A stretch of DNA of 57,509 nt. Source: Bacteroidota bacterium (GTDB lineage: Bacteria > Bacteroidota > Bacteroidia > M30B66). The position numbers and the translations under genes were made by a program. The notes below the pieces were generated by a model. That model ran no database searches. It was not told the origin of the DNA and worked only from the letters and a program-made list of their open reading frames with translations. Location: positions 1-57,509 of the forward strand of contig CANHIS010000013.1 in NCBI GenBank assembly GCA_947460255.1, read 5' to 3'. Positions 1-9,008 of this stretch are shown here, piece by piece (position 1 is the stretch's first letter; every line of letters starts with the position of its first letter).

Positions 1-16
1 ATTTGAGAAAGCTTAT

Positions 17-24
17 TAAATTTG
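17..24 (+). promoter_or_regulatory. predicted Bacteroidota -7 promoter element
   Basis: The bases TAAATTTG match the phylum's -7 consensus TAnnTTTG and lie 18 nt before the ATG at 43. The -33 TTG would fall just outside the window, so only half of the promoter can be judged. Confidence 0.4.
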
Positions 25-42
25 CAGCGGACAAAAAAGTGT

Positions 43-663
43 ATGAAAAAGAATCAACCAAAAATAATCCTGGTTTTAAGTGCGATCATGGTAGCAGCTA
101 TTTTCCGTCTAATACCTCATTGGCCAAATTTCACTCCAATGGCAGCCATTGCACTTGCTGGAGGAGCTCTTATAACTAACCGTTTTTTAGGGTTTGTCTT
201 GCCGCTTTTGGCCATGTTCATTTCCGATCTGCTTACTGTAATGTTCATCAATTATCAATGGACAACCCCTGTAGAATATTTCACCTCTTCAGAAACTGGC
301 TTGGTGTATCTTTCAATTTTAGCAATGACAGCTCTTGGTGCCTGGTTCGGTAATAGAAACTACACCAAATCAACAACTGAAAACACCGGTAAATTTTTCC
401 AAAAGAAATATTCAACTGATCTATTAAATGTGTCATTCCTTTCGGCATTGGTATTTTTCTTGATCTCGAATTTCGGAACTTGGATTTCTGCACACAGCTT
501 GATGCCGAAAACTTTTTCTGGGCTTATCGCTACTTACGAAATGGGGATCCCGTTTTTCGGTTACAACTTGCTTGGGAATATTTTCTACTCCTTCTTAATG
601 TTCGGCTTCTTTCACGCCGTAACAGATTTCAAGACTTCCCTCAAGAGGGAAACGATTCAATAA
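43..663 (+). CDS. DUF6580 family integral membrane protein
   Basis: A protein of 206 residues with about five hydrophobic segments. An early Arg-Leu-Ile-Pro-His-Trp-Pro-Asn-Phe-Thr-Pro stretch is followed by a Gly-rich helix, as I recall for the DUF6580 family, which resembles substrate-binding subunits of ECF-type transporters. The substrate is unknown. An in-frame TTG at 22 would lengthen it by seven residues, but it overlaps the predicted promoter element, so the ATG at 43 is preferred. The gene is followed after 16 nt by the FAD oxidoreductase and probably shares its transcript. Family assignment is by recognition of conserved stretches. Any transport role is inference. Confidence 0.7.
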   Translation: MKKNQPKIILVLSAIMVAAIFRLIPHWPNFTPMAAIALAGGALITNRFLGFVLPLLAMFISDLLTVMFINYQWTTPVEYFTSSETGLVYLSILAMTALGAWFGNRNYTKSTTENTGKFFQKKYSTDLLNVSFLSALVFFLISNFGTWISAHSLMPKTFSGLIATYEMGIPFFGYNLLGNIFYSFLMFGFFHAVTDFKTSLKRETIQ

Positions 664-679
664 ATAAGGTTCATCTTTC

Positions 680-1813
680 ATGTTCAGTTTCTGGGAGCAG
701 AATACCTGGTTCGAGCATGTGGATTTCTGCATCGTTGGAAGCGGAATCGTTGGATTGTCGGCAGCTATACAATTACGGCTGAAAAACCCTCATGCCAAAA
801 TACTAGTATTAGATCGAGGGATTTTGCCAAATGGAGCGTCGACTAAAAATGCAGGTTTTGCATGTTTTGGTAGTCTGAGTGAAATTGTATCGGACCTTAA
901 AATCATGCAGGAAGATGAAGTCCTTCAACTCATCGAAAACCGGTGGAAAGGTTTAGAACTTCTCAGAGAAAATCTTGGTGATGATAATATTGGTCTGCTC
1001 AATTTAGGCGGTTACGAAATCTTTCGATCTTCCAACAACCAACAATTTGAAGCATCTCTCGAAATTCTCGAGAAAATGAATCAGGCGCTCAGAAACTTGA
1101 TTCCGGGAAAACCAGTCTACTCTAGAATTGATCACGAAATTTCTTCCAAAGGCTTTCTCGGTGTTTCAGGAATGATTTTAAACCGTGCTGAAGGCCAGAT
1201 CGACACAGGCAAAATGATGTTCAACCTCATCAAAAAAGCACAGCAGCTCGATATTTTGGTTCTGTACGCTGTGCAAGTTGATGGTTTCGAAGAGCTGCAG
1301 CACACAGTTCAACTCAACACTTCCGCAGGTAAAATATCTTGCAGAAAATTACTGATTACCACAAACGGATTCGCACAACAGTTACTTCCCGATTTGGATG
1401 TAAAGCCAGGCAGAGCGCAAGTTTTAGTAACATCGCCAATTTCCTCCTTGAAATTTCAAGGCACCTACCATTTAGACGAAGGTTACTTTTATTTTCGGAA
1501 TTTTGGCAATCGCATTTTGTTAGGCGGTGGACGAAATTTAGACATTTCGGGCGAAACCACTTATTCGCACCAAACAACCGAAAACATTCAGGAGCATCTC
1601 GAATTATTATTGAAAAACATGATTATTCCCAACATCGATTTTAGTGTTGAATATCGTTGGGCTGGAACTTTGGGCTTAGGAAAATCGAAATCGCCCATCA
1701 TTCAAGCTATCTCCAATCGAGTGTTTTGCGGCGTGCGGATGGGTGGAATGGGCGTTGCTATTGGCAGCAAAGCTGGACTTGATCTTGCTAATATCGTTAC
1801 AGAAAACGATTAG
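680..1813 (+). CDS. FAD-dependent oxidoreductase (DAO/glycine-oxidase-like)
   Basis: A 377-residue flavoprotein of the D-amino-acid oxidase (DAO) superfamily. Residues 16-25 form the Rossmann dinucleotide motif (Gly20-x-Gly22-x-x-Gly25) after a short beta strand. An acidic residue ends the second strand (VLDRG), and a Gly-rich C-terminal segment (residues about 350-372, GVRMGGMGVAIGSKAG) is the second FAD contact typical of DAO enzymes. The protein probably oxidises a small amine or amino acid in the cytoplasm, but the substrate cannot be read from sequence. It lies 16 nt behind the DUF6580 gene. Its TAG stop interlocks with the stop of the convergent subtilase gene, leaving no room for a terminator between them. 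Confidence 0.8.
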   Translation: MFSFWEQNTWFEHVDFCIVGSGIVGLSAAIQLRLKNPHAKILVLDRGILPNGASTKNAGFACFGSLSEIVSDLKIMQEDEVLQLIENRWKGLELLRENLGDDNIGLLNLGGYEIFRSSNNQQFEASLEILEKMNQALRNLIPGKPVYSRIDHEISSKGFLGVSGMILNRAEGQIDTGKMMFNLIKKAQQLDILVLYAVQVDGFEELQHTVQLNTSAGKISCRKLLITTNGFAQQLLPDLDVKPGRAQVLVTSPISSLKFQGTYHLDEGYFYFRNFGNRILLGGGRNLDISGETTYSHQTTENIQEHLELLLKNMIIPNIDFSVEYRWAGTLGLGKSKSPIIQAISNRVFCGVRMGGMGVAIGSKAGLDLANIVTEND

Positions 1814-4800
1814 TGTTTTACAACAAATTTGACTGAAATATTTCCACTTTTCGTACTCGAAAGCCTTATCAAATAAAGGCCTTCAGCAAAATCACGTGTT
1901 TCTAAATTAACCCAACTTTGGGAGGTATTTCCACCTTGAATTAACCTGCCTCTTGCATCGAAAACATTCCAATCAACCTGATGATCAAAAGGAACGTAAA
2001 AATTAACCGCTTCATTGGCGGGATTTGGATACAATGCAAAACTATCGATGTCTAAAAGTTCATCAATTCCAACGAAATTCACAGGAAAAATCCCCGAAAT
2101 GCTTGAACATCCTCCAGGAATAAAAACACGAACATTGTAATTTCCATTGGCGGTAGGTATATAAAATTGCTCATTTGCATTTTCCACCAAAGCGCCATTA
2201 AAATACCATTCGTAACCAGATCCGTTACTGGCGACCAATGTTCCCCCGTTTACAGTTATTGAAGGTTGCGGCGGGCTCGTTATCACAACTATTCGCTGCA
2301 ATGCAGTATCGGCACAACCTGCCGAGGTGATTCCGTTTACAATGTAATTGGCACTCGTAATTGGCGATACAGTAATTTCTTCACCATCGTTTGCAGACAT
2401 AGCTTGACCTGAATTCCAAATATAACTTAAGGCTCCTGAGGCAGTTAAATTTGCAGACGCCCCAACACAAATGGTATCTGTATCAGTTGTGATAGTTACA
2501 AATGGATTTTCCAGCACTTCCACATAATCTTCCAATAACAAAGTATCGGATCCAGAAGCATTTTGTACAATCAATTGAACATCGTAATTTCCTTCTGTAT
2601 TGTAACTTACAATGGGATTAGACAAAGAACTTACTGCTGGGTTTCCACCTTCGAAAGTCCATTGGAAACTATTAGGAATACCTGCGGATGTACTTGCAAA
2701 TGCAACTTGTTTTGAGCTGCAAACAGGTAAATCCCAAGCGGCATTGAAACTTGCAACAGGCGGCTGATTGTTTGGTATGCCAGAGATATTGATGTTATCT
2801 ATATAAATGTTGTTCCCGTTCATTGAGTATCCTTCGAAACGCACAATAACATTGGTTTGTCCTGCATAATCGGTGAGATCAAACTGGCTACATTCGGCGA
2901 AATTTGGTTGCCCACACCAAGATGTATCAGTCGATGGTATAAATTCACTATTACTCAATTGCAACGTAGCAAAATTAAAACTGCCATTTTCGCCGAATCC
3001 AGCAAGACGGTTCCACGAAGACCCACAATCATCTGATATGGAAATAATTAGCGAATCTGTTAAGCTATTAATCCTTCCTTGATAGGCGTGATCAAAAGAC
3101 AATTCAACAGAAGAGAATCCTGAAAAATCCAATACTCTAGAAGTGAGCAAATCTCGAGAAGAATTGTTATCATCGTTAAAATAATTTAATCTTGCTACTT
3201 TAGAACCTTGGGCCAAAGAGAAGGATGTGTTTATTTCCCAAGAAATCGGAGAGTTGTCATTAACTAAAAACCATTGATTAGAAATGAAACTACCACTTTC
3301 AAAATTTTCAAAAAAAGGTAAAGCCTGCCCTAAGTTTGAAAGGCTTCTAATATTCTTAGCAATTACATTGTTTGCCAAATAAACATCATTAAAGGAATCG
3401 TTTAAGATTTCATTAATGGAAACAGTATAAACATGATTACCTGGAGAAAGAGAGAGCTCTTGCATTTGAATTAAAATACTATCTCCTGAAGCCAAAACAC
3501 CTTCAAAATCGAATATAAATGGTAATTCAACATCCAGTTGAGCTTTTACCTTAAATGAAGTAACATCATGAAAACCATCGTTTTTTACTGTTAAAACTGG
3601 ACTTTGAAGATAATCACATGAATATGTTGACAAGTTTTCAATGCTAGAAATGCTTAAATTATAGTCTATTGAATCAAGGCCCAAGCATATTAAAGCTTGT
3701 TGCGCATTGATTCTTCCTGCACCAATTAAGCCTTCATAATCTGGATTAACAAGACTAAGATCGTCGGCTGAATTTTTTATACACGATTCTATTTCGGAAG
3801 GAGTTAAGGAATTGTCTTTAGATTTTAACAAGGCAGCTAAAGCAGAGACAAGTGGCGCGGCAAAAGAGGTTCCATCTTTTTGAGTATAGTTGTCGAAAGG
3901 ACTAGTAGACCAAATTTGGTTCCCAGGAGCAGATATATCAACCCAACTTCCAAATGAAGAAAATGATGATTTTACATCAAAAAGACCGGTTGATGAAACA
4001 CTAATAACTCCATTGTATCCAGCTGGATACTGTATTACAGTATTATTAAAGTTACCAGCGGCTGCTACAACAACGATGTTTGAATCAATTGCATTGTTTA
4101 CTACCGCTAGACCAGTTTGAGAAAATGTTGAAGATCCCCAGCTGCAATTGATTACATTCACTTGATTTTCAGTAGCCCAAGCAATGCCTTCAAATCCTCC
4201 AATAACTACATCTGGATTATTGTCGAATGTTGCCTTTATTGGTAAAATGAAAACACCATGAGCCAACGATGCTATTCCTATATTGTTATTGGTTTTGGCT
4301 GCAATTAAACCAGCTATATGCGTTCCATGATCAAAGGCAGAACTAGGAGGTTGAACATCAAAATCTTCATGTGCAATATCGAAACCAGGATAACAAATAC
4401 CATTTAAATCAGGATGATTTGTTTGAAAAGCATCATCAATTACTGCAACTTTTATAAATGAAGAGCCTGTTTGAATATCCCAAGCATCTTGAGACTTAAT
4501 TTTGTGAAGATACCATTGTCCACCATCATTCGAACTATTTGACCCTAAATCATTAGGTGATAAAAATTTCAAAAGTTTTGGAACGAATTCCACATATTCT
4601 ATATTTGAAAATCTACTGAGCTTTAAACTGCATTCTGTTGCATCGATAGGTGTATCAAACCACAATCTGTAAATAGATTTAAGGTCAGAATTCTTACTAA
4701 ACTTAAATGAACATTTTGCAGAATCCAAACCTTGATTGATTAACTCTTTCGAAAGAAACTTCCATACTTTTTCTTGATCGATCGAATCGTTATATGTTAA

Positions 4801-4917
4801 AAAATCAGATTTAAATTTCACATACAATTGATCATTTATTACTGTTTCTTGGGCGTTCAGGGTTGCCGAATCCAAGATTGAAATTGCTAGAAAAAAGAAA
4901 AAAGACAATAATTTCAT
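1810..4917 (-). CDS. secreted S8 subtilisin-like protease with T9SS sorting domain
   Basis: The ATG at 4917 gives 1035 residues beginning with a clear signal peptide (MKLLSFFFFLAIS..., cleavage near LNAQ). An ATG 14 codons upstream would spoil the signal peptide. The subtilase domain has Asp161 (VAVIDDAF), His197 (DHGTHIAG), oxyanion Asn289 (AAAGN) and Ser351 (GTSFAAP). The Asp motif reads D-D-A rather than the usual D-[ST]-G. Then come a jelly-roll/CARDB-like region, a PKD domain (about 735-800), an Ig-like region, and a last ~75 residues with the LYPNPA...GLYLIRL pattern of type A T9SS sorting domains. The product is expected to be exported by Sec, moved across the outer membrane by T9SS, and either anchored or released. 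A monocistronic gene. Confidence 0.9.
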   Translation of the reverse strand: MKLLSFFFFLAISILDSATLNAQETVINDQLYVKFKSDFLTYNDSIDQEKVWKFLSKELINQGLDSAKCSFKFSKNSDLKSIYRLWFDTPIDATECSLKLSRFSNIEYVEFVPKLLKFLSPNDLGSNSSNDGGQWYLHKIKSQDAWDIQTGSSFIKVAVIDDAFQTNHPDLNGICYPGFDIAHEDFDVQPPSSAFDHGTHIAGLIAAKTNNNIGIASLAHGVFILPIKATFDNNPDVVIGGFEGIAWATENQVNVINCSWGSSTFSQTGLAVVNNAIDSNIVVVAAAGNFNNTVIQYPAGYNGVISVSSTGLFDVKSSFSSFGSWVDISAPGNQIWSTSPFDNYTQKDGTSFAAPLVSALAALLKSKDNSLTPSEIESCIKNSADDLSLVNPDYEGLIGAGRINAQQALICLGLDSIDYNLSISSIENLSTYSCDYLQSPVLTVKNDGFHDVTSFKVKAQLDVELPFIFDFEGVLASGDSILIQMQELSLSPGNHVYTVSINEILNDSFNDVYLANNVIAKNIRSLSNLGQALPFFENFESGSFISNQWFLVNDNSPISWEINTSFSLAQGSKVARLNYFNDDNNSSRDLLTSRVLDFSGFSSVELSFDHAYQGRINSLTDSLIISISDDCGSSWNRLAGFGENGSFNFATLQLSNSEFIPSTDTSWCGQPNFAECSQFDLTDYAGQTNVIVRFEGYSMNGNNIYIDNINISGIPNNQPPVASFNAAWDLPVCSSKQVAFASTSAGIPNSFQWTFEGGNPAVSSLSNPIVSYNTEGNYDVQLIVQNASGSDTLLLEDYVEVLENPFVTITTDTDTICVGASANLTASGALSYIWNSGQAMSANDGEEITVSPITSANYIVNGITSAGCADTALQRIVVITSPPQPSITVNGGTLVASNGSGYEWYFNGALVENANEQFYIPTANGNYNVRVFIPGGCSSISGIFPVNFVGIDELLDIDSFALYPNPANEAVNFYVPFDHQVDWNVFDARGRLIQGGNTSQSWVNLETRDFAEGLYLIRLSSTKSGNISVKFVVKH

Positions 4918-5133
4918 AAACACAGGGCTCAAATGATAAGTGCAATTTGCCAGTTTCAACTTGTCAATGCAACATTAATGTTCAAAAATAGTTTTTTATT
5001 GCTTCATTTACTGGTTTAAAAATTAGGTTTTTTTCTTAGTCTATTATTGGGTCAACATTAGACTTAACACAGTAATTATCTCACTTTCATTAAATCAATT
5101 ACCGAATTGGAAACATTAAACCGGACAAAAAAA

Positions 5134-6164
5134 TCAAGCTGCTGATTTGATAGTTGTTTTCCAAACTGTTCTGGTGATTTTAGCCTAAGGTGGCAAGTTT
5201 TCGATTATTCTGTACCAACATTCTATGTATTCAAAGATTGTCGTTTTAGCGATTAATTCTCAGTTATATCTGCTATAAGTAGTCTCTGATTTGAGGTTCT
5301 TGAAGAACCTTTCCATCACAGCATTTTCAGAGCAGTTCCCCTTTCTGCTCATACTTTGAATGATCTTTTTATTTCCAAGACGATCTCTAAAGTCCTTGCA
5401 AGCATATTGCACTCCTCGATCGGAATGGAAAATCAATCCTTCATTAATCGGTTTATTACCAATAGCCATTGATTAAGCTGGAAGGGTTGTTTGTTCTGCT
5501 GTCATTGCATTGCTCATTGCCCTTCCAATCACCTTTCTGTCAAATAAATCCAATACGACTGTTAAGTAAAGCCATTAATGTTTCACTTTGAAATAGGTTA
5601 TGTCAGATACCCAGACTGTCTCTGGCTGATAAACGATTCAGGACATTATCAGCAACAGGGAAAGCGTGCTTTGAATCAGTTGTGAATACCGATACTTTTT
5701 GTTCACAATGCTTTTAAAGGCCTTCTAAGCGATCAATTTATTTTCTAATGTCCACTTAGAAGACTTACTTGCTAGCCACTGATAAAGCTTTATCTGCTCA
5801 CCTTGAACACTTTACACATCTTCTCAACAGCATAATTACCAGTATGAGCCTTTATAAACTGGTACTACTGCTGTCGCTCTTGGAGAAGATACTCACTGCC
5901 ATTTAAAAATATCACGTTTTATCTCAACCACCTTTAACTACTTCTTTAGAGCGAGAATCTCTCTTCCTTTATCGCTGAGGATCTTCTTTCCATAACCGGG
6001 AAAACTCGTGTTTAAAAGCTCTCATACTCTCTATTCCCGCATAGAAGCATGCCTACTTCAAGACCTAAATCTTGAGAAACTTCAGTAAAAGATTTACCGC
6101 TGCGGTGAAGTTCGACTGCCATTATCTAAAAGGCATTGTCGTAATGTTTTCTGCTTTGATTCAT
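5134..6164 (-). pseudogene. decayed IS3-family insertion sequence (orfA and orfB remnants)
   Basis: Reading the minus strand from the ATG at 6164 gives an IS3-type OrfA start (MNQSRKHYDNAF) that hits a stop after 12 codons, resumes (MAVELHRSGKSFTEVSQDLGLE), then stops again. Further along, around 5750-5840, an OrfB start (GNYAVEKMCKVFKVSR) is broken by stops and frameshifts. The longest intact piece, 5260-5469, keeps the catalytic-core signature HSDRGVQYA and the Glu-containing ENAVMERFFKNLKSE of the DDE transposase. A final out-of-register EYIECWY piece ends at 5134. No intact transposase is possible. Terminal inverted repeats could not be placed reliably. Confidence 0.85.
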
Positions 6165-6277
6165 TCTTTTATGAATTAAAGCTTAACTCTATATCCGCGC
6201 AAAGGTATAAATCCAGTATCAACTCCATTGTTACACTAACAAGTTAATGCAATAATTGCTTAAGCTTACAAAATCAA

Positions 6278-7135
6278 TTAATGGTATTCAGCAAACAGCA
6301 ATGAAGCAATTCTTTCTGCTTCCTTTAATGCCTCGGTATTTAAACCATGCTCGAATCCATTTTGATCGCACCACTCTACGATTTTTTCGGTAGCCATGTT
6401 ACCTGTGAGATTATCGGCAGCCATTGGACAACCGCCAAATCCCTTTAATGCTGCATCAATTTTTGTGCATCCGGCTTCGATCGCAGCTTGAGTTTTGGCT
6501 GTAACATCTTGCGGCAATGCATGTAAATGCAACGATAAGCTAACATCCAAGAATTCGGGTGCGATAGTTTTGTATAGCGAAGTCACACTTTCGGGTGTTG
6601 AAATTCCGGTTGTGTCGGCAAATGAAAGATGCTTCACTCCCATTTCTGCCAATTTATGTGCGTAATCTGCCACCAACAATGGACTCCAAACATCCCCGTA
6701 AGGGTTTCCGAAAGCCATCGATAAATAAACCACCAAGGCTTTTTGGTGCTTGTCGCAAATTTCAAGCATCTCCTCTACCCTTCCGAAAGATTCTGTGATT
6801 GAGGCGTTTGTGTTTCTGCGTTGAAAGGTTTCACTTACAGAAAATGGGAAACCCAAAATGGAAACAATTGGATGATTTACAGCTGTTTCAGCCCCACGTT
6901 TATTGGCAACAATGGCAAGAATTTTTGTGAGGAATTCCTGTTTTGAAATTGCATCGAAAACCTCTGAAGTATCGGCCATTTGTGGAATGGCGGCAGGCGA
7001 AACAAAACTTCCTGCATCGAGCACCGGGAAACCAACATGAAGAAGTGCACTTAGGTATTCAATCTTGCGTTCGGTTGGAATGAACGTTTTAATTCCTTGC
7101 ATTGCATCTCTTGGGCATTCAGTAATATGTATCAT
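6278..7135 (-). CDS. hydroxymethylglutaryl-CoA lyase
   Basis: A 285-residue TIM-barrel enzyme of the HMGL-like/DRE-TIM family, expected to split HMG-CoA into acetoacetate and acetyl-CoA at the end of leucine breakdown. Visible family residues are Arg9-Asp10 (ECPRDAMQ, where most members have GPRDGLQ), the metal-binding His203-x-His205 (LHLHALPQ), and catalytic Cys236 in GFGGCPMA, followed by a Gly-Asn pair (LTGN). Its ATG overlaps the stop of pyrD (ATGA, 7132-7135), so it is probably translated by coupling from the pyrD message, although the two pathways are unrelated. It is slightly short for the family but complete. Confidence 0.87.
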   Translation of the reverse strand: MIHITECPRDAMQGIKTFIPTERKIEYLSALLHVGFPVLDAGSFVSPAAIPQMADTSEVFDAISKQEFLTKILAIVANKRGAETAVNHPIVSILGFPFSVSETFQRRNTNASITESFGRVEEMLEICDKHQKALVVYLSMAFGNPYGDVWSPLLVADYAHKLAEMGVKHLSFADTTGISTPESVTSLYKTIAPEFLDVSLSLHLHALPQDVTAKTQAAIEAGCTKIDAALKGFGGCPMAADNLTGNMATEKIVEWCDQNGFEHGLNTEALKEAERIASLLFAEYH

Positions 7136-8163
7136 CGATTAATGATTGCTTGATTGATTCTTTTCACCAATGCTGGTCCTTCGTAAATAAAGCCAGTGTA
7201 AATTTGAACTAGATCGGCACCTGCGTCTAATTTTTCGAGCGCATCTTCGGCGGTTTCAATGCCTCCACAACCAATAATCAGGTGTTCGGGCGTTAACTTT
7301 TCGCGCACCATTTTCACAATTCTGGTGGCTCTGGCCTTTAATGGCCATCCGCTCAAACCGCCATCACCAAAAGCATTTATCTCTGATGATCTGCTATTTA
7401 AGCCATCTCGTGAAATGGTGGTATTGGTTGCTATAATGCCATCAATTCCAGTTTCGAGAATAATTTCAATCACATCACTTAACTGATGATCATTTATATC
7501 TGGTGCAATCTTGAGTAAGATAGGCTTAAAAACAGATTTTGCTTTTCGTGCATCCATAATCGAGGAAAGCAATTTCCGCAAAGGTTCTTTTCCTTGTAGA
7601 TTTCGGAGGCCAGGCGTATTGGGAGAACTTACATTCACAGCAAAATAATCAACCGAATCGTACAATTTGTGAAAGCTGATAAGGTAATCTTCGTGGGCTG
7701 ATTCTTCGGGAGTAACCTTGTTCTTGCCAATGTTTCCACCGATGATAAGATTTTTCGGGCGGTTTTCAAGTTGCTTCACCATGGCATCCACACCATCGTT
7801 ATTAAAACCCATTCGATTGATTAAGGCTCGATCGTTGGGCAAGCGGAAAAGGCGAGGTTTAGGATTTCCCGATTGCGCCAAGGGAGTAACAGTTCCAACT
7901 TCAATGAAGCCAAATCCAAGATGCTGAAAATCTTTGTAAAGTGTGGCATTCTTGTCGAATCCCGCAGCTAGACCAACTGGATTCGGAAACGACAAACCTT
8001 TCTTGTGTACTTTAAGCTTTTCGTTTTCAACCAAATATAATTTTCGAAAAAGCCAAGTAAACCCGGGAATGAGCAGAATAAAATGCAGTATTCCAGCCGT
8101 TAAATAGTGGGCCTTTTCGGGAGAGAATTTAAACAGGAACGGACGAATGATTAACTTGAACAT
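7132..8163 (-). CDS. pyrD: dihydroorotate dehydrogenase (quinone), class 2
   Basis: A 343-residue FMN enzyme of pyrimidine synthesis that oxidises dihydroorotate to orotate and passes electrons to membrane quinone. The N-terminal ~45 residues form the amphipathic membrane-tunnel helices that define class 2. NPVGLAAGFDKN (61-72) binds FMN, and the catalytic base is Ser180 in NVSSPNTPGLR. The start at 8163 matches the usual N-terminus (MFKLIIRPFLFKFSPEKAHYLT). A consensus promoter ends 4 nt before the ATG, so the message is predicted to be leaderless or nearly so. HMG-CoA lyase follows with a 4-nt overlap. Confidence 0.95.
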   Translation of the reverse strand: MFKLIIRPFLFKFSPEKAHYLTAGILHFILLIPGFTWLFRKLYLVENEKLKVHKKGLSFPNPVGLAAGFDKNATLYKDFQHLGFGFIEVGTVTPLAQSGNPKPRLFRLPNDRALINRMGFNNDGVDAMVKQLENRPKNLIIGGNIGKNKVTPEESAHEDYLISFHKLYDSVDYFAVNVSSPNTPGLRNLQGKEPLRKLLSSIMDARKAKSVFKPILLKIAPDINDHQLSDVIEIILETGIDGIIATNTTISRDGLNSRSSEINAFGDGGLSGWPLKARATRIVKMVREKLTPEHLIIGCGGIETAEDALEKLDAGADLVQIYTGFIYEGPALVKRINQAIINR

Positions 8164-8167
8164 GCTG

Positions 8168-8195
8168 CAAAGTTAATGGCTGCGCGTTAACTCAA
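8168..8195 (-). promoter_or_regulatory. pyrD promoter (TTG-N17-TAACTTTG) abutting the start codon
   Basis: On the minus strand, TTG at 8195-8193 is followed after exactly 17 nt by TAACTTTG at 8175-8168, a full match to the Bacteroidota -33/-7 pattern. Only CAGC separates the final G from the pyrD ATG. The usual start point, about 5-6 nt after this G, would coincide with the ATG. The -33 element overlaps the last codon of the upstream methyltransferase gene. Confidence 0.7.
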
Positions 8196-8962
8196 TGTGA
8201 TGAAAATGCTCTTCTTCTAGTGAATTCGCTCAGAAAAATTGCTGCTGCGGTGGCAACATTCAAACTTTCGGTTTTTTCTGATGAATTTAATCCTCTCGGG
8301 ATGTGAACTTTACGTGAAATCAAGTGCTCTAAATATTCGCTTAATCCATGAGATTCGCTACTAAGAACCAGGCAACCTTCGGGAATAAAATTCGAAGTGT
8401 AAAGATTTTCACCTTCCAAATCGGCGGCTAGCAAAGGACATTGTTGAGGCAATTTTTCAATAAAGTCTTGAAGATTTGTGTAAAACGGCCGGATGCGGAT
8501 AAATGACCCCATGGAAGCTTGGATCACTTTGGGATTCGTCCATTCGACGCAATCGCTTGAAGCTACAATGGCATCTACGCCAAACCAATCGGCCAATCGA
8601 ATAATGGTTCCCAGATTTCCGGGATCTCGAATTGCATCCAACAATAAAACAAATGAACCAGCCGCGTAAACAGGTTGTAAATCATTCGGAATGCTGCAGA
8701 TAGCAAGCACTTCAGGGGCAGTTGAAAGTGAGGATATCTTTTCAAAATCTTGCGGAAGAGCAACTTCAACTTGATGATTAAGCAAGATACCTTGGTTACT
8801 GTCTATCCACTTTTGAGTGGCAATAACTTGTACGGTGTCCTTTGCGGAACTTAGTATTTCAGGAACGATCTTTGCGCCTTCAGCAATGAACAAATTTTCT
8901 TGCATCCTGAATTTCTTCTGATGCAATTTTTGAATTGTTGAAATCCTGTTTTTGCTGAGCAT
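8192..8962 (-). CDS. TrmH/SpoU-family RNA 2'-O-methyltransferase
   Basis: A 256-residue SPOUT-class methyltransferase. An N-terminal substrate-binding domain (about 1-95) precedes the trefoil-knot catalytic domain. The domain shows motif 1 (residues about 110-128, AIRDPGNLGTIIRLADWFG), motif 2 (LSSESHGLS) and motif 3 (SLNVATAAAIFL), which together bind S-adenosylmethionine and the target ribose. The substrate is probably 23S rRNA or a tRNA; family members near this length often act on 23S rRNA, but the exact site cannot be predicted. It is transcribed divergently from the BamA/TamA-like gene, from a promoter that overlaps that gene's promoter. It stands alone upstream of pyrD, which has its own promoter. 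Confidence 0.88.
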   Translation of the reverse strand: MLSKNRISTIQKLHQKKFRMQENLFIAEGAKIVPEILSSAKDTVQVIATQKWIDSNQGILLNHQVEVALPQDFEKISSLSTAPEVLAICSIPNDLQPVYAAGSFVLLLDAIRDPGNLGTIIRLADWFGVDAIVASSDCVEWTNPKVIQASMGSFIRIRPFYTNLQDFIEKLPQQCPLLAADLEGENLYTSNFIPEGCLVLSSESHGLSEYLEHLISRKVHIPRGLNSSEKTESLNVATAAAIFLSEFTRRRAFSSH

Positions 8963-8981
8963 AGAAAAGCCGTTAAATTTG
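8951..8981 (+). promoter_or_regulatory. promoter for the BamA/TamA-like gene (TTTG-N19-TAAATTTG)
   Basis: TTTG at 8951-8954 and TAAATTTG at 8974-8981 are separated by 19 nt, matching the Bacteroidota promoter pattern. Transcription would start near 8986 and reach the ATG at 9009. This supports that start rather than an in-frame ATG at 8952, which lies inside the promoter. The -33 part overlaps the first codons of the divergent methyltransferase gene. Confidence 0.65.
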
Positions 8982-8987
8982 AGAATT

Positions 8988-8995
8988 CAAAAGTA
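8988..8995 (-). promoter_or_regulatory. -7 element for the TrmH-family gene
   Basis: On the minus strand the bases read TACTTTTG, matching TAnnTTTG, 25 nt before the methyltransferase ATG at 8962. No clear TTG sits 17-23 nt further upstream. Its predicted start point (about 8983) nearly touches the divergent start at about 8986. Confidence 0.45.
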
Positions 8996-9008
8996 CGATA
9001 AACCTGCG

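Noticed and set aside
5041-6260. Terminal inverted repeats of the IS3 remnant
   Set aside because: Short similarities (TTAGACTTAACA at the left, TTAGTGTAACA on the complement at the right) were seen, but they are too weak and poorly placed to define the ends.
8952-9008. Longer N-terminus for the BamA/TamA-like protein from the ATG at 8952
   Set aside because: It would overlap the divergent gene's start and the -33/-7 boxes, and would bury the lipoprotein signal behind extra residues.
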